Numbered from the stretch's first letter, positions 10,566-20,872 are shown. The stretch: 64,000 bases of DNA from CAVVSQ01 sp963848825 (GCA_963848825.1 CAWKFA010000017.1:496001-560000); one strand, 5' to 3'. The notes: a model not told the origin generated them from the letters alone. Numbers and translations are program-made.

Positions 10566-10982
10566 GTGGAGCAAATCACAAAACTACTGTACACCGCAAA
10601 GACACACACCACAGGCGGGCGCGACGGCGCCTCGCGGACCTCGGATGGACGCCTCGACGTCAAACTGTCAACCCCCGGCGCTCCAGGTAACGGCACCAAT
10701 CCGGAGCAGCTTTTTGCCGCCGGCTGGTCGGCCTGTTTCATGAGTGCGATGGGGCTGGCAGCCAGCAAGTTGAAGGTCGTCCTTCCCAGCGACGGGGCCA
10801 TCGACGCCGAAGTGGACCTGGGCACGAACGAGGGGGGCTTCCTCCTACGCGCCCGCCTCAACGTCAAGCTGCCGGGCCTGGACCGAGAAAGCGCTCAAAA
10901 GGTGGTAGATGCTGCGCACCAGATGTGCCCATACTCCAAGGCCACCCGCGGCAACATCGACGTCGCCATCAACATCAATTGA
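10566..10982 (+). CDS. ohr: Organic hydroperoxide resistance protein (Ohr/OsmC family)
   Basis: A thiol peroxidase of 138 residues, the usual length for Ohr, reducing organic hydroperoxides in the cytoplasm. The two redox cysteines are present: Cys57 in GWSACFMSAM and Cys121 in HQMCPYSKATRGN. The opening LYTAKTHTTGGRDG and the LSTPG..G.GTNPEQLFAAGW segment are Ohr signatures. The start is a GTG preceded by a strong AAAGGAGG Shine-Dalgarno at 10551-10558. It is transcribed divergently from the MFS exporter; no MarR-type OhrR regulator is adjacent. Confidence 0.93.
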   Translation: MEQITKLLYTAKTHTTGGRDGASRTSDGRLDVKLSTPGAPGNGTNPEQLFAAGWSACFMSAMGLAASKLKVVLPSDGAIDAEVDLGTNEGGFLLRARLNVKLPGLDRESAQKVVDAAHQMCPYSKATRGNIDVAININ

Positions 10983-10987
10983 TCCAA

Positions 10988-11047
10988 AGAGCGTTCGAAA
11001 AAAAAGGGGTCAGACCCTGGGTCTGACCCCTTTTTTTCGAACGCTCT
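10988..11047. repeat. REP-like palindrome, copy 1 (GGGGTCAGACCC core)
   Basis: A near-perfect 60-bp inverted repeat: AGAGCGTTCG, eight A, GGGGTCAGACCC, one T, then the complement with seven T. It begins 6 bp after the ohr stop and could also act as a bidirectional terminator. Two related copies lie at 43102-43184 and 47323-47421. Confidence 0.85.
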
Positions 11048-11303
11048 TACGAACAGCGGATTTTAAGGAGTCCGCCTGTCCGTCAACTCGGCAGCACCTC
11101 ATTGGGTGCTCGAAACGTATCATTATACGATCCGAATCAATCTCCCCCAAAGTGTCCGGTTTTTAGAGCGAACTTGGTGGCTGGTTTTGGGCGCCTGCTG
11201 ACAGCATTGGACGCAACCTAGTTGGTCTGTTATTTTTTAGGTTTTGCAGTCCGGGGACGATTTATCTCAACAAAGCAATAAGATCGGCCAAGGAGCCCAA
11301 GAA
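11048..11303. other. Intergenic region upstream of the esterase-metallopeptidase gene
   Basis: About 255 bp with no gene. It presumably holds the promoter of the gene starting at 11304. I see no clear sigma-54 site and no second hairpin. Confidence 0.4.
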
Positions 11304-12949
11304 ATGAAGTCCCGAGATTTAGCGTTGGCTTTTGGTTTGCTGGCCTGTGGGTTGTCCATTTCCGAAGCCGGCGATCCGCCCAAGCCCGTGAAAGTCTTCA
11401 TCCTGGCCGGCCAATCGAATATGGAAGGTCAAGCGGTCGCGGACCTCGATGGCAAGGACTACAACGATGGTAAAGGCACGTTGAAGGCCCTGCTGAATGA
11501 CCCGGCCAAAAGTCAACTCTTCAAGCATCTTCAGAACGATAAAGGGCAATGGACGGTTCGTGAGGATGTATGGGTGCGTTATCAGCCGGAAAGGGGGCCT
11601 TTGAAAGCGGGGCCGCTCACCCTGGGTTTCACGCCTTATGCAGGCAAGCACCACTTCGGACCCGAATTGCAATTCGGCCATGTCGTTGGCGATCATGTTC
11701 GCAGCCAAATCCTGCTCATCAAGACGGCGTGGGGCGGCAAGAGCCTCTATAAAGATTTCCGTCCTCCCAGTTCCGGTGGTGAAGTCGGAGCTTATTACCA
11801 GAAGATGCTGGCCGAAGTTCGCCAAGGCCTTGCGAATCTCAAGACGGACTTCCCCGCCTACAAGGGCCAGGCATACGAGTTGGCCGGCTTCGTCTGGTAT
11901 CACGGCTGGAATGACGGCGTCGATCCCAAGAATGCCGTGCCGGAGTACGAACAGAACTTGGTGAACCTCATCAAGGACGTGCGCAAGGATTTGCAGGTTC
12001 CCAAACTGCCGGTGGTAGTCGGCGAGTTGACGGGGCCATGGGTGCAAGCCCCGGCGCCTGGGCGCTGACTTCGAAAGGCCCAGGCCAACGCGGCGAGCCG
12101 GCCGGAGTTCACAGGAAATGTGATTTTTGTCGAAACGCATGACTTCGTTCGCCTGCCCAAGGATTCACCCAACCCCGGTCACGGTCACCACGAATTCGGC
12201 AACGCGGAAACATATTTCTTGGTCGGCGATGCCCTGGGCAAGGGGATGATCAAGCTCCTCTCCGCTTCGGCCCGACCACGAGCCAAGGAGTTGCCGCCCT
12301 TGCCTGCGTCGCACACCAGGCGTGACATCGAAGGCTGGATTGTTCACGTCGACGACCGCCTGCTCTCCGGACACGATAAGGAACTGGGCGATCATGCTCT
12401 GCGCATTCTCGCCAATCGGCTATACGACATCAAGCACGTCGTCCCAAAAGACAAGGTCGCGCACTACAAAAAGTCCCCATTTGGATCGACAAGACCCACG
12501 GCAAACTTCGTCCGGCCCAGTATCATCCGAGTGCCGGCTGGCTGAAGAATAATGGCTACTCCACGGAACTTGCGAAGTGCGTCCATATCCCCAGCGCAGC
12601 CGATTTCGCCAGTCTATATCATCAGTCCGTCCAGCCGTGGTCCGTTCTCCATGAACTGGCACACGCCTATCACGATCAAGTGCTCGGCTTTGACAATGCC
12701 GAAATCGAAGCAGCCTGGACACGCTTTCGGGACAGCGGCAAGTACCAGAGCGTTCTGCATATCAACGGCAAGAAAATTTCGCACTAGGGCCTGACGAATC
12801 CGAAGGAATTCTTCGCCGAGATGACCGAATCGTACTTCGGCCACAACGATTTCTTCCCATTCAACCGCGCGGAACTCCAGCGTGAAGAACCGGAGCTTTT
12901 TGAGTTGTTGACGAAGATTTGGGGACCGATTCTGAAGGCTGAACGCTAA
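11304..12949 (+). pseudogene. Secreted sialate O-acetylesterase-like (CE6/DUF303) protein fused to an anthrax-lethal-factor-like zinc metallopeptidase domain; two frameshifts and one in-frame TAG
   Basis: A signal peptide (LALAFGLLACGLSISEAG) is followed by an SGNH-type esterase domain. It has the nucleophile motif AGQSNMEGQ, then TAWGGKSL and a catalytic Asp/His stretch near DSPNPGHGHHEFGN. The same frame runs on through IEGWIVHVDDRLLSG into a second domain carrying HELAHAYHD (HExxH) and, about 60 residues later, NPKEFFAEMTESYF. That segment resembles the third-ligand segment of anthrax lethal factor. Breaks: frame changes near 12055 and 12475, and a TAG at 12785-12787 between the HExxH and the EFFAE segment. 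RBS is AAGGAG 8 bp before the ATG. Planctomycete proteins with this peptidase domain are known; whether the esterase fusion is real depends on the frameshifts being errors. Confidence 0.75.
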
Positions 12950-12969
12950 CCTCGTGCCTGACAATTGTC

Positions 12970-14385
12970 TTACTTTTTCTTTGCCGGAAGTGTCGGAAAC
13001 CGCTCCGCAGAATAGGGCCCGCCGTAATCATCGCGAAGCTCGTCGCAGCGCCGGCACAGGCGCTCTAATTTTTCCCGGGAACCGTCTTCGTGCGCCAGAT
13101 TCCGCAATTCCTGGGGATCTTCCTGCAAATCATGCAAAAACTCGTACGCCGGCGTTTGATCGAAGTAGCGAGCATAGACATAGCGCTGGTCACGCACGCC
13201 TTCCCACTTGGGAATCTCCGGATGAACGAACAGATGCTCGCAGAAAAAATCGGTCCGCCACGATCGGACCTTCTCGCCACGAACCAGGGCGGCCAGACTT
13301 CGCCCTTGATGTATTTCTTCGCGAGGAAGCTCAGCCCATTCCAGAATCGTCGGCGCGAAGTCCACGTTGAGCGCCATGGCGTCAACCAGGCTGCCCTTTC
13401 GTTCCTTCGGCAAACGTGGATCCACAATGATGAGCGGCACGCGCAGAGACTCCTCGTAGTGGACCCATTTTCCCGAAAAGCCACGCTCGCCCAGGAAATA
13501 GCCATTGTCGGAAGTGAAAACAATGATGGTGTTGTCCGCCAATCCGAGCCTCTGCATTTCCGCCATGATGCGGCCGATTTCGTTGTCGATGCCACTGATC
13601 ATGCGATAGTAAGCCCGAATATTCTTTACATACTTTTCCGGCGTGTCGAACTGCCAGTGCCAGCGGACGCGATTTAGCGATTTCCGCAAGAACTCAGGGT
13701 GTGCCTGGAAGTATTTCTCCTCAACCAACGGCGGCAGGGGAATTTTGACGTCGTCATAGAATCCCTCGACCGTTTTCGGCCAGGGATAGAGATTGTCGAG
13801 TTTTCCGTCCTCCGCATGCGGACTGTTGAAACAAATCGACAGACAAAACGGTTGCGTCTGATCTTGTTTCTGCAAGAAATCGATGGCCTGGTCAGTCGCA
13901 ATCTGATCGATGTGGCGAACTCCGCCGGAAGCCTGTTTTTTCAGGAACGGATAGCCGATGGGTTGGAAGACATCGAACATTTTGGCACGTTGCCCATCTG
14001 CGACCGAAACGCCGAACTTACCGATCAATCCCAGGCGGTAGCCCGCGCGTTTAAGCAGGTTCGCGAAGCTCAATGCGCAATGTTCAGCCGCGATTGGAGG
14101 CGTTCCGAAGGTGAATTTATGCGTCCGTTCATATTTGCCGGTGAGAATCGAGGCACGGCTCGCCGCACAGATCGGGGTGGTCACGAACATATTACGAAAG
14201 CGGACCCCCTGTTGTGCCAACTGGTCGATGTTCGGTGTTTTCAGGATCGGATGGCCGGCACAGCCCAGAAGGTCGAAACGCTGGTCGTCGGTGAGAATGA
14301 ACAGGACATTCGGCTTTTTCGTGTCGGCCTGCACCGGCGAATTGAGAAGGAAACTCGCCATCAATAGGATAAACCAACGCGTCAT
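12970..14385 (-). CDS. Secreted sulfatase (formylglycine-dependent)
   Basis: A 471-residue alkaline-phosphatase-superfamily sulfatase. An N-terminal signal peptide (TRWFILLMASFLLNSPVQA) precedes the metal-binding NVLFILTDDQRFD. The modification site is PICAASRASILTG, with Cys73 in the CxASR motif expected to become formylglycine. Further conserved parts are GYRLGLIGKFG, ICFNSPHAED, TIIVFTSDNGYFLGERG and KWVHYEESLRVPLII. The start is the internal ATG immediately before the signal peptide; the frame is open 45 codons further upstream, but that extension has no signal character. It acts in the periplasm or outside on sulfate esters of unknown identity. The gene is intact and divergent from the enolase-superfamily gene. 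Confidence 0.93.
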   Translation of the reverse strand: MTRWFILLMASFLLNSPVQADTKKPNVLFILTDDQRFDLLGCAGHPILKTPNIDQLAQQGVRFRNMFVTTPICAASRASILTGKYERTHKFTFGTPPIAAEHCALSFANLLKRAGYRLGLIGKFGVSVADGQRAKMFDVFQPIGYPFLKKQASGGVRHIDQIATDQAIDFLQKQDQTQPFCLSICFNSPHAEDGKLDNLYPWPKTVEGFYDDVKIPLPPLVEEKYFQAHPEFLRKSLNRVRWHWQFDTPEKYVKNIRAYYRMISGIDNEIGRIMAEMQRLGLADNTIIVFTSDNGYFLGERGFSGKWVHYEESLRVPLIIVDPRLPKERKGSLVDAMALNVDFAPTILEWAELPREEIHQGRSLAALVRGEKVRSWRTDFFCEHLFVHPEIPKWEGVRDQRYVYARYFDQTPAYEFLHDLQEDPQELRNLAHEDGSREKLERLCRRCDELRDDYGGPYSAERFPTLPAKKK

Positions 14386-14531
14386 GACGCATCTCTTGGG
14401 TTGCGTGCCCGGAATTGTTGACAGCGCGTTCAAAAGCATTATCTTGACACAGCGCCCGATGTCAACAATGATCACGCGGCATTCAATTGGGGGTCGACTA
14501 TTTCGCGTGCTAATTGCCAAGGGGCAGCCTT

Positions 14532-15635
14532 ATGAAGATCAAACGAATCCGTGCTTATCAAGTCGACCTGCCGCTCCACGAAGGCTCTTACAAGTGGTCC
14601 GGAGGCAAATCGGTTTCGGTTTTCGACAGTACCGTGGTCGAAATTGAAACCGATGCTGGCATCACCGGTTGGGGCGAGGTTTGCCCCCTCGGTCCATTTT
14701 ACCTGCCTGCTTACGCCAACGGCGTGCGCTCTGGTATCGCCGAACTCGGTCCCCATCTCCTCGGTGAGGATCCGCTTCAGCTTGGGAAATTGAATCGTCG
14801 CATGGATGCCGCCCTCAAAGGGCACGCCTACGTCAAATCCGGCATCGACATGGCCTGCTGGGATATTCTCGGCAAGGTTACGGGACAGCCCATTTGCCTC
14901 CTTATGGGCGGCCGGTACGGCGCTGACATTGGCCTGTATCGCGCCATATCGCAGGAATCCCCTGAAGCGATGGCCAGGCGCGTCGCCCAGTATCGTTCCG
15001 AAGGATACACACGTTTTCAACTCAAAGTGGGCGGCGATGCCGATACCGACATCGAACGTATTCGGGCCGTGAGCTCGCTTCTGCAAAAGGGCGACCGCCT
15101 CATTGCCGACGCCAACACCGGTTGGCTGATGCATGATGGGCTGCGTGTCGTTCGTGCCGTACGTGATCTGGACGTCTACATCGAGCAACCTTGCCTGAGT
15201 TACGAGGAATGCCTCACCATCCGCCGCCACTGCGATCATCCGTTTATCCTCGATGAGGTGATCGATTCGATCGACACGCTCCTGCACGGCCATGCCGACC
15301 GCGCCATGGATGTCGTCAATCTCAAGATCAGCAAACTCGGCGGCTTGACCAAGACCAGGCAGGCCCGTGATCTATGCATCTCCCTGGGCGTGGCCATGAC
15401 GCTCGAAGATAGCTGGGGCGGCGACATCATCACGGCCGCCATTGCGCATTTGGCGCATAGCACGCCTCCTGAATTCCAGTTCACCGCGACTGATTTCAAC
15501 AGCTACGTAACCGTCAGTATAGCCGACGGGGCCCCACAACGCGTCAAAGGCCGAATGGCGGCAAGCACCCACCCAGGCCTCGGAATCATTCCCAAGATGG
15601 ATGTGCTTGGCAAACCGGTGCTAGAGGTTCTTTGA
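14532..15635 (+). CDS. Enolase-superfamily enzyme (mandelate racemase/muconate-lactonizing type), hydroxyproline-betaine/proline-type epimerase-like
   Basis: A 367-residue (beta/alpha)7-beta barrel enzyme of usual length. Visible features: N-terminal capping domain (GITGWGEVCPLGP), the catalytic-lysine strand FQLKVGG, the metal ligands in DANTGW, IEQPC and DEVIDS, the KISKLGG lysine strand, and the C-terminal EDSWGGDIITAA loop. The overall pattern resembles 4-hydroxyproline betaine 2-epimerase and cis-3-hydroxyproline dehydratase relatives. The exact substrate cannot be fixed from sequence; dipeptide or proline-derivative epimerisation are the main options. RBS AAGGGG precedes the ATG; a TTG 18 bp upstream is less likely. 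Confidence 0.88.
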   Translation: MKIKRIRAYQVDLPLHEGSYKWSGGKSVSVFDSTVVEIETDAGITGWGEVCPLGPFYLPAYANGVRSGIAELGPHLLGEDPLQLGKLNRRMDAALKGHAYVKSGIDMACWDILGKVTGQPICLLMGGRYGADIGLYRAISQESPEAMARRVAQYRSEGYTRFQLKVGGDADTDIERIRAVSSLLQKGDRLIADANTGWLMHDGLRVVRAVRDLDVYIEQPCLSYEECLTIRRHCDHPFILDEVIDSIDTLLHGHADRAMDVVNLKISKLGGLTKTRQARDLCISLGVAMTLEDSWGGDIITAAIAHLAHSTPPEFQFTATDFNSYVTVSIADGAPQRVKGRMAASTHPGLGIIPKMDVLGKPVLEVL

Positions 15636-15789
15636 CGCTTTCGCCCGCTGGAGCGATCCTATGCCTTGTTCCTCGCCGTTTCATGGCCCTTCGAACGTAT
15701 GTCTATGGCCCAGGTCTGTTGCGGCAAATGGCTATGGATGGCTGGGATCCATCGGCACACGGCACAAAGGGCAATCGCGGAGACTGCTC

Positions 15790-18114
15790 GTGAAAACCCC
15801 TGGTATCGCCCTCCTGGCAACGCTGCTGGTGTCGCTATTTCCTTGCGAGTGTTCGGCTGCGCCCGTTATACCTGGACTTCACGGCGAAACACCACTTTCA
15901 GAGTCACAGATTGGTGAGTTGTTGCTGGGCGAATTGCGTTGCCTCGCCTGTCATACCCGAAAGCGTGCCGCTCTGCCACTCGATAGAACGGCTCCCGATA
16001 TCTCCGACGTGGGCGCCCGCGTGGCGCCGGAGTTTCTGCGCCGATTCATCGCTTCACCATCGTCGTCTCATTCCGGCACGACCATGCCGGATTTACTGGG
16101 TGCCGAGTCCGAGGTTCAACGCCATAAGATTGCCGAGGCCATCACCCATTTTCTCGTCGCTCAATCCCCCCGAACATTTCGACACGAAGCCGGTGGCGGC
16201 AAAGAGACGGCCCTGGGTAAGGACCTTTTCCACACGATTGGCTGCGTTGCTTGTCATTCGCCTCGCGATGACAACGGTAAGGAAACAATGCGTGAAGGGG
16301 TGGTCCAACTGGGACACATTCCCGCGAAATACAGCCTACCGTCTTTGCAAGAATTTCTGTTTCAGCCCACGCGCGTAAGGCCGTCGGGGCGAATGCCGGA
16401 TCTGAAGTTGACGGTGGCTGAGGCGAATGCCGTTGCCGGCTATTTGCTTGGCAAAGCCGATACGAAGTACACTGCGCTTGAGCCGCGGGACGAACTTGTT
16501 GCCCTTGGCAAGACGTATTATCAACAATTCAACTGTGCGGCATGTCACAAGCTCGGCAATATTTCCGCGGCGGCTGCTGTCGGAGACCTGCAGGACGCGA
16601 ACCTTGAGCGCGGCTGCCTGGCCAAGGCCCACGACAAGAGCCCGCGCTTCAATCTCGGTGACGACCAGATCAAAGCGATTCGGAGCGCGCTGGCGAAGCG
16701 GGCAGAACCGATCGCCGACAAGACGCTGCTGGCCACGACGCTGACGGCGTTCAACTGTATCGCCTGTCACATCCGCGACAACTTCGGCGGCGTTGCCGAA
16801 GAACGGAATCTCCTCTTTCAGTCCAACGCGAAGAATCTTGGGGATGACGCCAGGATTCCGCCGCCCCTGACGCTGGTCGGCGCGAAACTGCAAACGGGTT
16901 CGATGAAAAAAGTTCTGTTTGAGGGGGAGAGCGTGAGGCCGTACATGTTCACGCGCATGCCGCAATTCGGCGAACCGAACCTGCGGCACTTACCCGAGCT
17001 GTTTACTCGTCTCGATAGCGTTGCGAACATCAAGTTTTCGATGCCCAATAGCGAAAGCCCCAACAAGAAGGAGCGGGAGCGGGCGCAGGAAATGCGCGAG
17101 GCCGGCCGCAAACTACTCGGGAACAAGAGCTTGAACTGCGTCGCCTGCCACAATTTCAATGGCAAGACGCCGCAGAATAATGGCATTGAAATGTTGACAA
17201 CCACCCAGCGGCTCCAGCCGAGCTGGTTTTATCATTTCCTGTGCAACCCGAATGCCTTTCGTCCACGTACGGTCATGCCGGCCGCCTGGCCCGACGGTCA
17301 AGGGGTGGATAAAGCCGTTTTCAATGGGGACAGCCATCGCCAAATCGAAGCCATCTGGTACTTCCTGTCGCTGGGCACGTCGGCGCCGAATCCCTCCGGC
17401 GTCGAGAACGTCGAAACGAAACTGTTGGTGACCGATGCGACGCGCACCTATCGCGGTCGCAGCGGCGTTGCCGGGTATCGCGGCATCGCAGTCGGTTTTC
17501 CGGAAAGGCTGAGCTATGCCTTCAACGCCGAGACCGGCACTTTGTCGGCGATCTGGCGCGGCGACTTCGTGAGAGTCGATCGGGGCGGACAAGGCTCGGG
17601 CGCATTCCAGCCGATAGGTAAACACGTTGTCCTCGCGCAGGATGTTTCCTTCTTTGCTCTCCCGGACGAGCAAACGCCCTGGCCGCTTCGCCCAGTGATG
17701 ACAAAACAGGCGCCGGTCAATCCTGATCCGCTTTATCCCAGGGATCGCGGCTATCAATTCAAGGGATATTACCTGGACGATGCCTCGATTCCAACCTTCA
17801 TGTACCGCAGCGGCGACATCGACATCGAAGATCGTTCGACTTCCGGTTCTGGAAGCGAACAAGGGCGACTGATACGCAACATGACCCTTAACGCGCCCAA
17901 GGCTCAAACGATCTGGTTTCGCGCGCTCACGGGCAAAATCGAAGCCGAATCGAAGCAGCGATTCAAGAGCTCCGAACTCCTGCTGAGTATTCCGCCCGTT
18001 CCTACGTTGTTGCGCCCAATCGCTGCCGACAAGAACGCCTCGGAGCTTTTGCTCAAACTGGACATTCCCCAAGGCAAATTCAATCTGACGGTCACCTATG
18101 AATTACTCAAATAA
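15790..18114 (+). CDS. Multihaem c-type cytochrome with C-terminal beta-rich domain
   Basis: A 774-residue exported protein. The GTG start directly precedes a signal peptide (GIALLATLLVSLFPCECSA); an in-frame ATG at 15661 would put 43 non-signal residues in front. Five CxxCH haem sites are visible: CLACH, CVACH, CAACH, CIACH and CVACH, spaced through the first 480 residues. The final 250 residues carry YRGRSGVAGYRGIAVGFPERLSYAFNAE-type sequence without haem motifs, as in planctomycete and verrucomicrobial cytochromes paired with sugar or alcohol dehydrogenase-like proteins. The stop overlaps the next gene by 17 bp, so the two are probably co-translated, with this protein as electron acceptor. 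Confidence 0.88.
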   Translation: MKTPGIALLATLLVSLFPCECSAAPVIPGLHGETPLSESQIGELLLGELRCLACHTRKRAALPLDRTAPDISDVGARVAPEFLRRFIASPSSSHSGTTMPDLLGAESEVQRHKIAEAITHFLVAQSPRTFRHEAGGGKETALGKDLFHTIGCVACHSPRDDNGKETMREGVVQLGHIPAKYSLPSLQEFLFQPTRVRPSGRMPDLKLTVAEANAVAGYLLGKADTKYTALEPRDELVALGKTYYQQFNCAACHKLGNISAAAAVGDLQDANLERGCLAKAHDKSPRFNLGDDQIKAIRSALAKRAEPIADKTLLATTLTAFNCIACHIRDNFGGVAEERNLLFQSNAKNLGDDARIPPPLTLVGAKLQTGSMKKVLFEGESVRPYMFTRMPQFGEPNLRHLPELFTRLDSVANIKFSMPNSESPNKKERERAQEMREAGRKLLGNKSLNCVACHNFNGKTPQNNGIEMLTTTQRLQPSWFYHFLCNPNAFRPRTVMPAAWPDGQGVDKAVFNGDSHRQIEAIWYFLSLGTSAPNPSGVENVETKLLVTDATRTYRGRSGVAGYRGIAVGFPERLSYAFNAETGTLSAIWRGDFVRVDRGGQGSGAFQPIGKHVVLAQDVSFFALPDEQTPWPLRPVMTKQAPVNPDPLYPRDRGYQFKGYYLDDASIPTFMYRSGDIDIEDRSTSGSGSEQGRLIRNMTLNAPKAQTIWFRALTGKIEAESKQRFKSSELLLSIPPVPTLLRPIAADKNASELLLKLDIPQGKFNLTVTYELLK

Positions 18115-19826
18115 CTTTTTCCGCCGATTTTTCATGCTGTTGGCGGCAGGCACGCTCAGCCTGGCCTCCGCACGGGCGGAAGAGGTCGGCGGTCGCTGGG
18201 GCACGGAAGAGCGCGAGCGGGAATACTATCCGCTTGTCAACATCCCGATCCCGCAGAACCTGGTGATTGAGGCGGGTGCCTTTTGCGTTCTGCCCGATGG
18301 GCGCATCGCGGTCGGCACGCGCTACGGTGAAATCTACATCGTGAGCGGCATCGACAAGAAGAGACCGACGCCAACGTATCACCTCTACGCCACCGGGCTT
18401 GATGAGATTTTCGGCCTGGCATACAAGGACGGCGCCTTCTACGTGACCCAGAGTTGTGAACTCACCCGGGTGACCGACACGAAAAAGAACGGCAAGGCCG
18501 ATCGCTTCGAGACCATATCCGATGCCTGGGGCTACGCCAACTACCACGAATACGCCTTTGGATCGAAGTTTGACGAGCAGGGCAATTTGCACGTGGCGCT
18601 CGGCTTGTCGAACTCCTACGATTCTTTTGCACTTTTTCGCGGTTTCATCCTGAAGGTTATGCCGGACGGAAAAACACACACGCTCGCCAGCGGACTGCGT
18701 AGCCCTGGCGGCATCGGCTACAACGAGCATGGTGCGTTGTTTTATGTTGAAAGCCAAGGACCGTGGAATTGTTCCTGCAGTTTGCGGGCCGTCCCCCCCC
18801 ACAGCTTTCAAGGTCATCCCGCCAGCTTCAACTGGTACAAATACGCGCCGGAGATGGGCCCCGTTCCCCAATTGCCCAAGTCCGGTTCGCGGATCGTTAT
18901 CGAGAAGGAACGCGTCAAGGAACTCGTCCCCTACGCGGTCATCTTTCCCTACATTCGCATGGGCCGTTCGATCACCGGGTTCGTGGTGGACCGCACGAAA
19001 GGAAAATTCGGCCCCTTCGAGGATCAGATTTTCGTCGGCGACTACACCCTCTCCATCGTCATGCGGGCCACCACCGAGAAAGTAAACGGAGTTTGGCAGG
19101 GCGCGTGCTACCCCTTCCGCGAGGGACTTTCGACCGGCATTCTGAATTTGACTTTCACGCCGGAAGGCAACCTGTTGTCCGGCGGCACGAATCGCGGCTG
19201 GCCCGTTCGAGGCATTAAGCCGTTTGCCTTGGAACGCCTCGAATGGAACGGCAAAATGCCGTTCGAAATCAAGACGCATTAACATCGAACCCGACGGTTT
19301 CAAAATCGCCTTCACGAAGCCAGTCGATGCCGCGACGGGAAACGATCCCAAATCGTATCAGATTTCGACCTTCACGCATCCCTATCACGGCGCCTACGGC
19401 GGCCCAGAAATCGAGCAAACGACCCCCGTCGTCAAGACCGTCAAAATCTCCAACGACGGGATGTTCGCGACCCTGGTCCTGGACAAATTGATTCGGGGTC
19501 ACGTCTACGATTTCGATCTCGGCAAACTGCGTGCGCAGGACATGGAAGCGTTGTTGCATCGGCAAGCGTACTACACGGTCAATGAAGTTCCCGCGGCGCA
19601 GCCCGTGGGTGAAGCTAAACATCCGGTCCCCGAAAGTCCCCTCTGGATCACCTATTCGGGGGAGAATGGGGCCATATACTCGACTCGGGATCGTGCCGCG
19701 CCAGCCCAGTTTTTACAAATAGAGGCGCCTGGGCCGGCTACGAGATTAGGTTGGACGCACCTCGCCTTCTTGTCAATAATGAGCACTGGACCATTGTTCT
19801 GCGCACTCAACAAGGTTGGCACGTAG
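18098..19826 (+). CDS. Secreted sorbosone-dehydrogenase-like beta-propeller (PVC-type), one frameshift, uncertain 3' end
   Basis: A signal peptide (RRFFMLLAAGTLSLASARA) precedes a six-bladed propeller-type protein of the kind annotated as L-sorbosone or PQQ-type dehydrogenase in planctomycetes. Examples of its sequence are FCVLPDGRIAVGTRYGEIY, the GLDEIFGLAYKDGAFY blade and FTPEGNLLSGGTNRGWP. The first frame stops at 19282. A one-base change near 19277 restores RINIEPDGFKIAFTKPVD and a C-terminal beta domain up to about 19600 (RQAYYTVNEVP). After about 19680 the sequence loses family character and the frame ends at 19826, inside an antisense transposase fragment. The natural C-terminus may have been removed. 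It probably works with the overlapping upstream cytochrome. Confidence 0.75.
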
Positions 19827-20003
19827 GGAATTGCGTTCGATGTAGCGCAAGACGCTCAGGAGGTGCTCGTCTTCTTGAACGGGAAGGGCCATGACCCGGC
19901 CTTGCCAAAGGTGGCCGCTACTTTGGTAATGTTTGTGATAGCGACGCACGTGCGTGTTTTGCAGCCAGTGCATCCAGACACTGAGATCACCGTCATTATT
20001 CAA
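19773..20003 (-). pseudogene. C-terminal fragment of a REP-associated tyrosine transposase (RAYT, IS200-like)
   Basis: The 76 residues include WMHWLQNTHVRRYHKHYQ, SGHLWQGRVMALPVQEDEHL and LRYIERNSLRANLVE. This matches the C-terminal half of Y1/RAYT transposases of the type that reads THTxRYHxHY...GHxYQGRFKxFPVQ.D.H...RYVERNxLRAxLV. The N-terminal HUH nuclease motif is absent upstream and there is no proper start, so it is a relic. It lies between the sorbosone-type gene and a methyltransferase. RAYTs are known to mobilise REP palindromes, and three palindromes of one family occur in this window. Confidence 0.8.
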
Positions 20004-20024
20004 CTTGGAAGCCTGGAGGCTGCT

Positions 20025-20872
20025 ATGTTCAGGAAGTGGTGGGCTAAAGCATCTCTGGTCGGTTTACAAGCACGCAGTTATCCCGATAGCTTCTACGCCA
20101 CAAGCCATCTTTACCCCGAGTATGTTGATGCCGAGCGTGACGTTTGTCCTCTTCTTCAGCCCTATGATGGGTTGGCTGAAATTTGGCATGAATATACCAG
20201 CCCTCGTCAGTGGGATTACTCGAAATTCCTGAGGGCCCTCTCCAAAACGCATGAAGGGAAAATACCAGCCGTTCTCGATCTTGCTTGTGGTACCGGCAGC
20301 TGACGAAGTCCCTGGCTCGCGTCACAGGCGAAGTTGTTGGTGTAGATGCCAGTGAAACCATGCTTTCGCAGGCGCGGGCACGCTTTGCGGATAGTCCGCA
20401 CATTCGGTATGTTTGCGGCGATTTTCGAAGTTTTGCAGTTGATCGCCAGTTCGGCGCGGTTGTCTGCGGGTTTAATTCGATTAACTACCTGGGTAGCATG
20501 GCTGAACTCAAGGCCATGTTTCACCACGTCGCCAAACATCTTCTGCCCGGCGGCTGTTTCGTCTTCGATTCAATGACCGAGTACGGGATGTTGCTTTCTT
20601 CGGGTTTGTATCTTCACGTACAGACGTCACGGAAACGCTTCGTCATGCGCTTTGAGTACGACAGAGCTCAGCGAAAGCAAACGGTCGTTATCCAGGTGCC
20701 CGAGGGAACGGAGATCCATCGTCGTGTGCCGATTGACCCGAGAGACGTCAAAGAGGCGTGCCAAGATAGCGGTCTTGTCCTGGAAGATTATTTTTCAAGT
20801 GCGTTCTTTCCCGGCTGGTGGTATACGGGACCAACCTGCTTTTTTGTTTTGCGGAGAAGGTGTGCCGATTAA
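20025..20872 (+). CDS. SAM-dependent class I methyltransferase, one frameshift
   Basis: The start is an ATG 6 bp after GGAGG. Motif I (VLDLACGTGS) falls at the end of the first frame. A one-base change near 20300 restores LARVTGEVVGVDASETMLSQ (motif II acidic residue), YVCGDFRSFAVDRQFGAVVC (motif post-I/III), LPGGCFVFD and a C-terminal GWWYTGPTCFFVLRR. Total about 282 residues, the usual size of small methyltransferases. The substrate is unknown. The 5' part is adjacent to the antisense transposase fragment. Confidence 0.75.

Noticed and set aside
17113..18072. Long minus-strand open frame of about 320 codons
   Set aside because: Shadow of the cytochrome c gene; no domain, no ribosome binding site.
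18107..19351. Minus-strand open frame of 414 codons
   Set aside because: Exactly antisense to the sorbosone-type gene; the sense protein has a signal peptide and propeller repeats.
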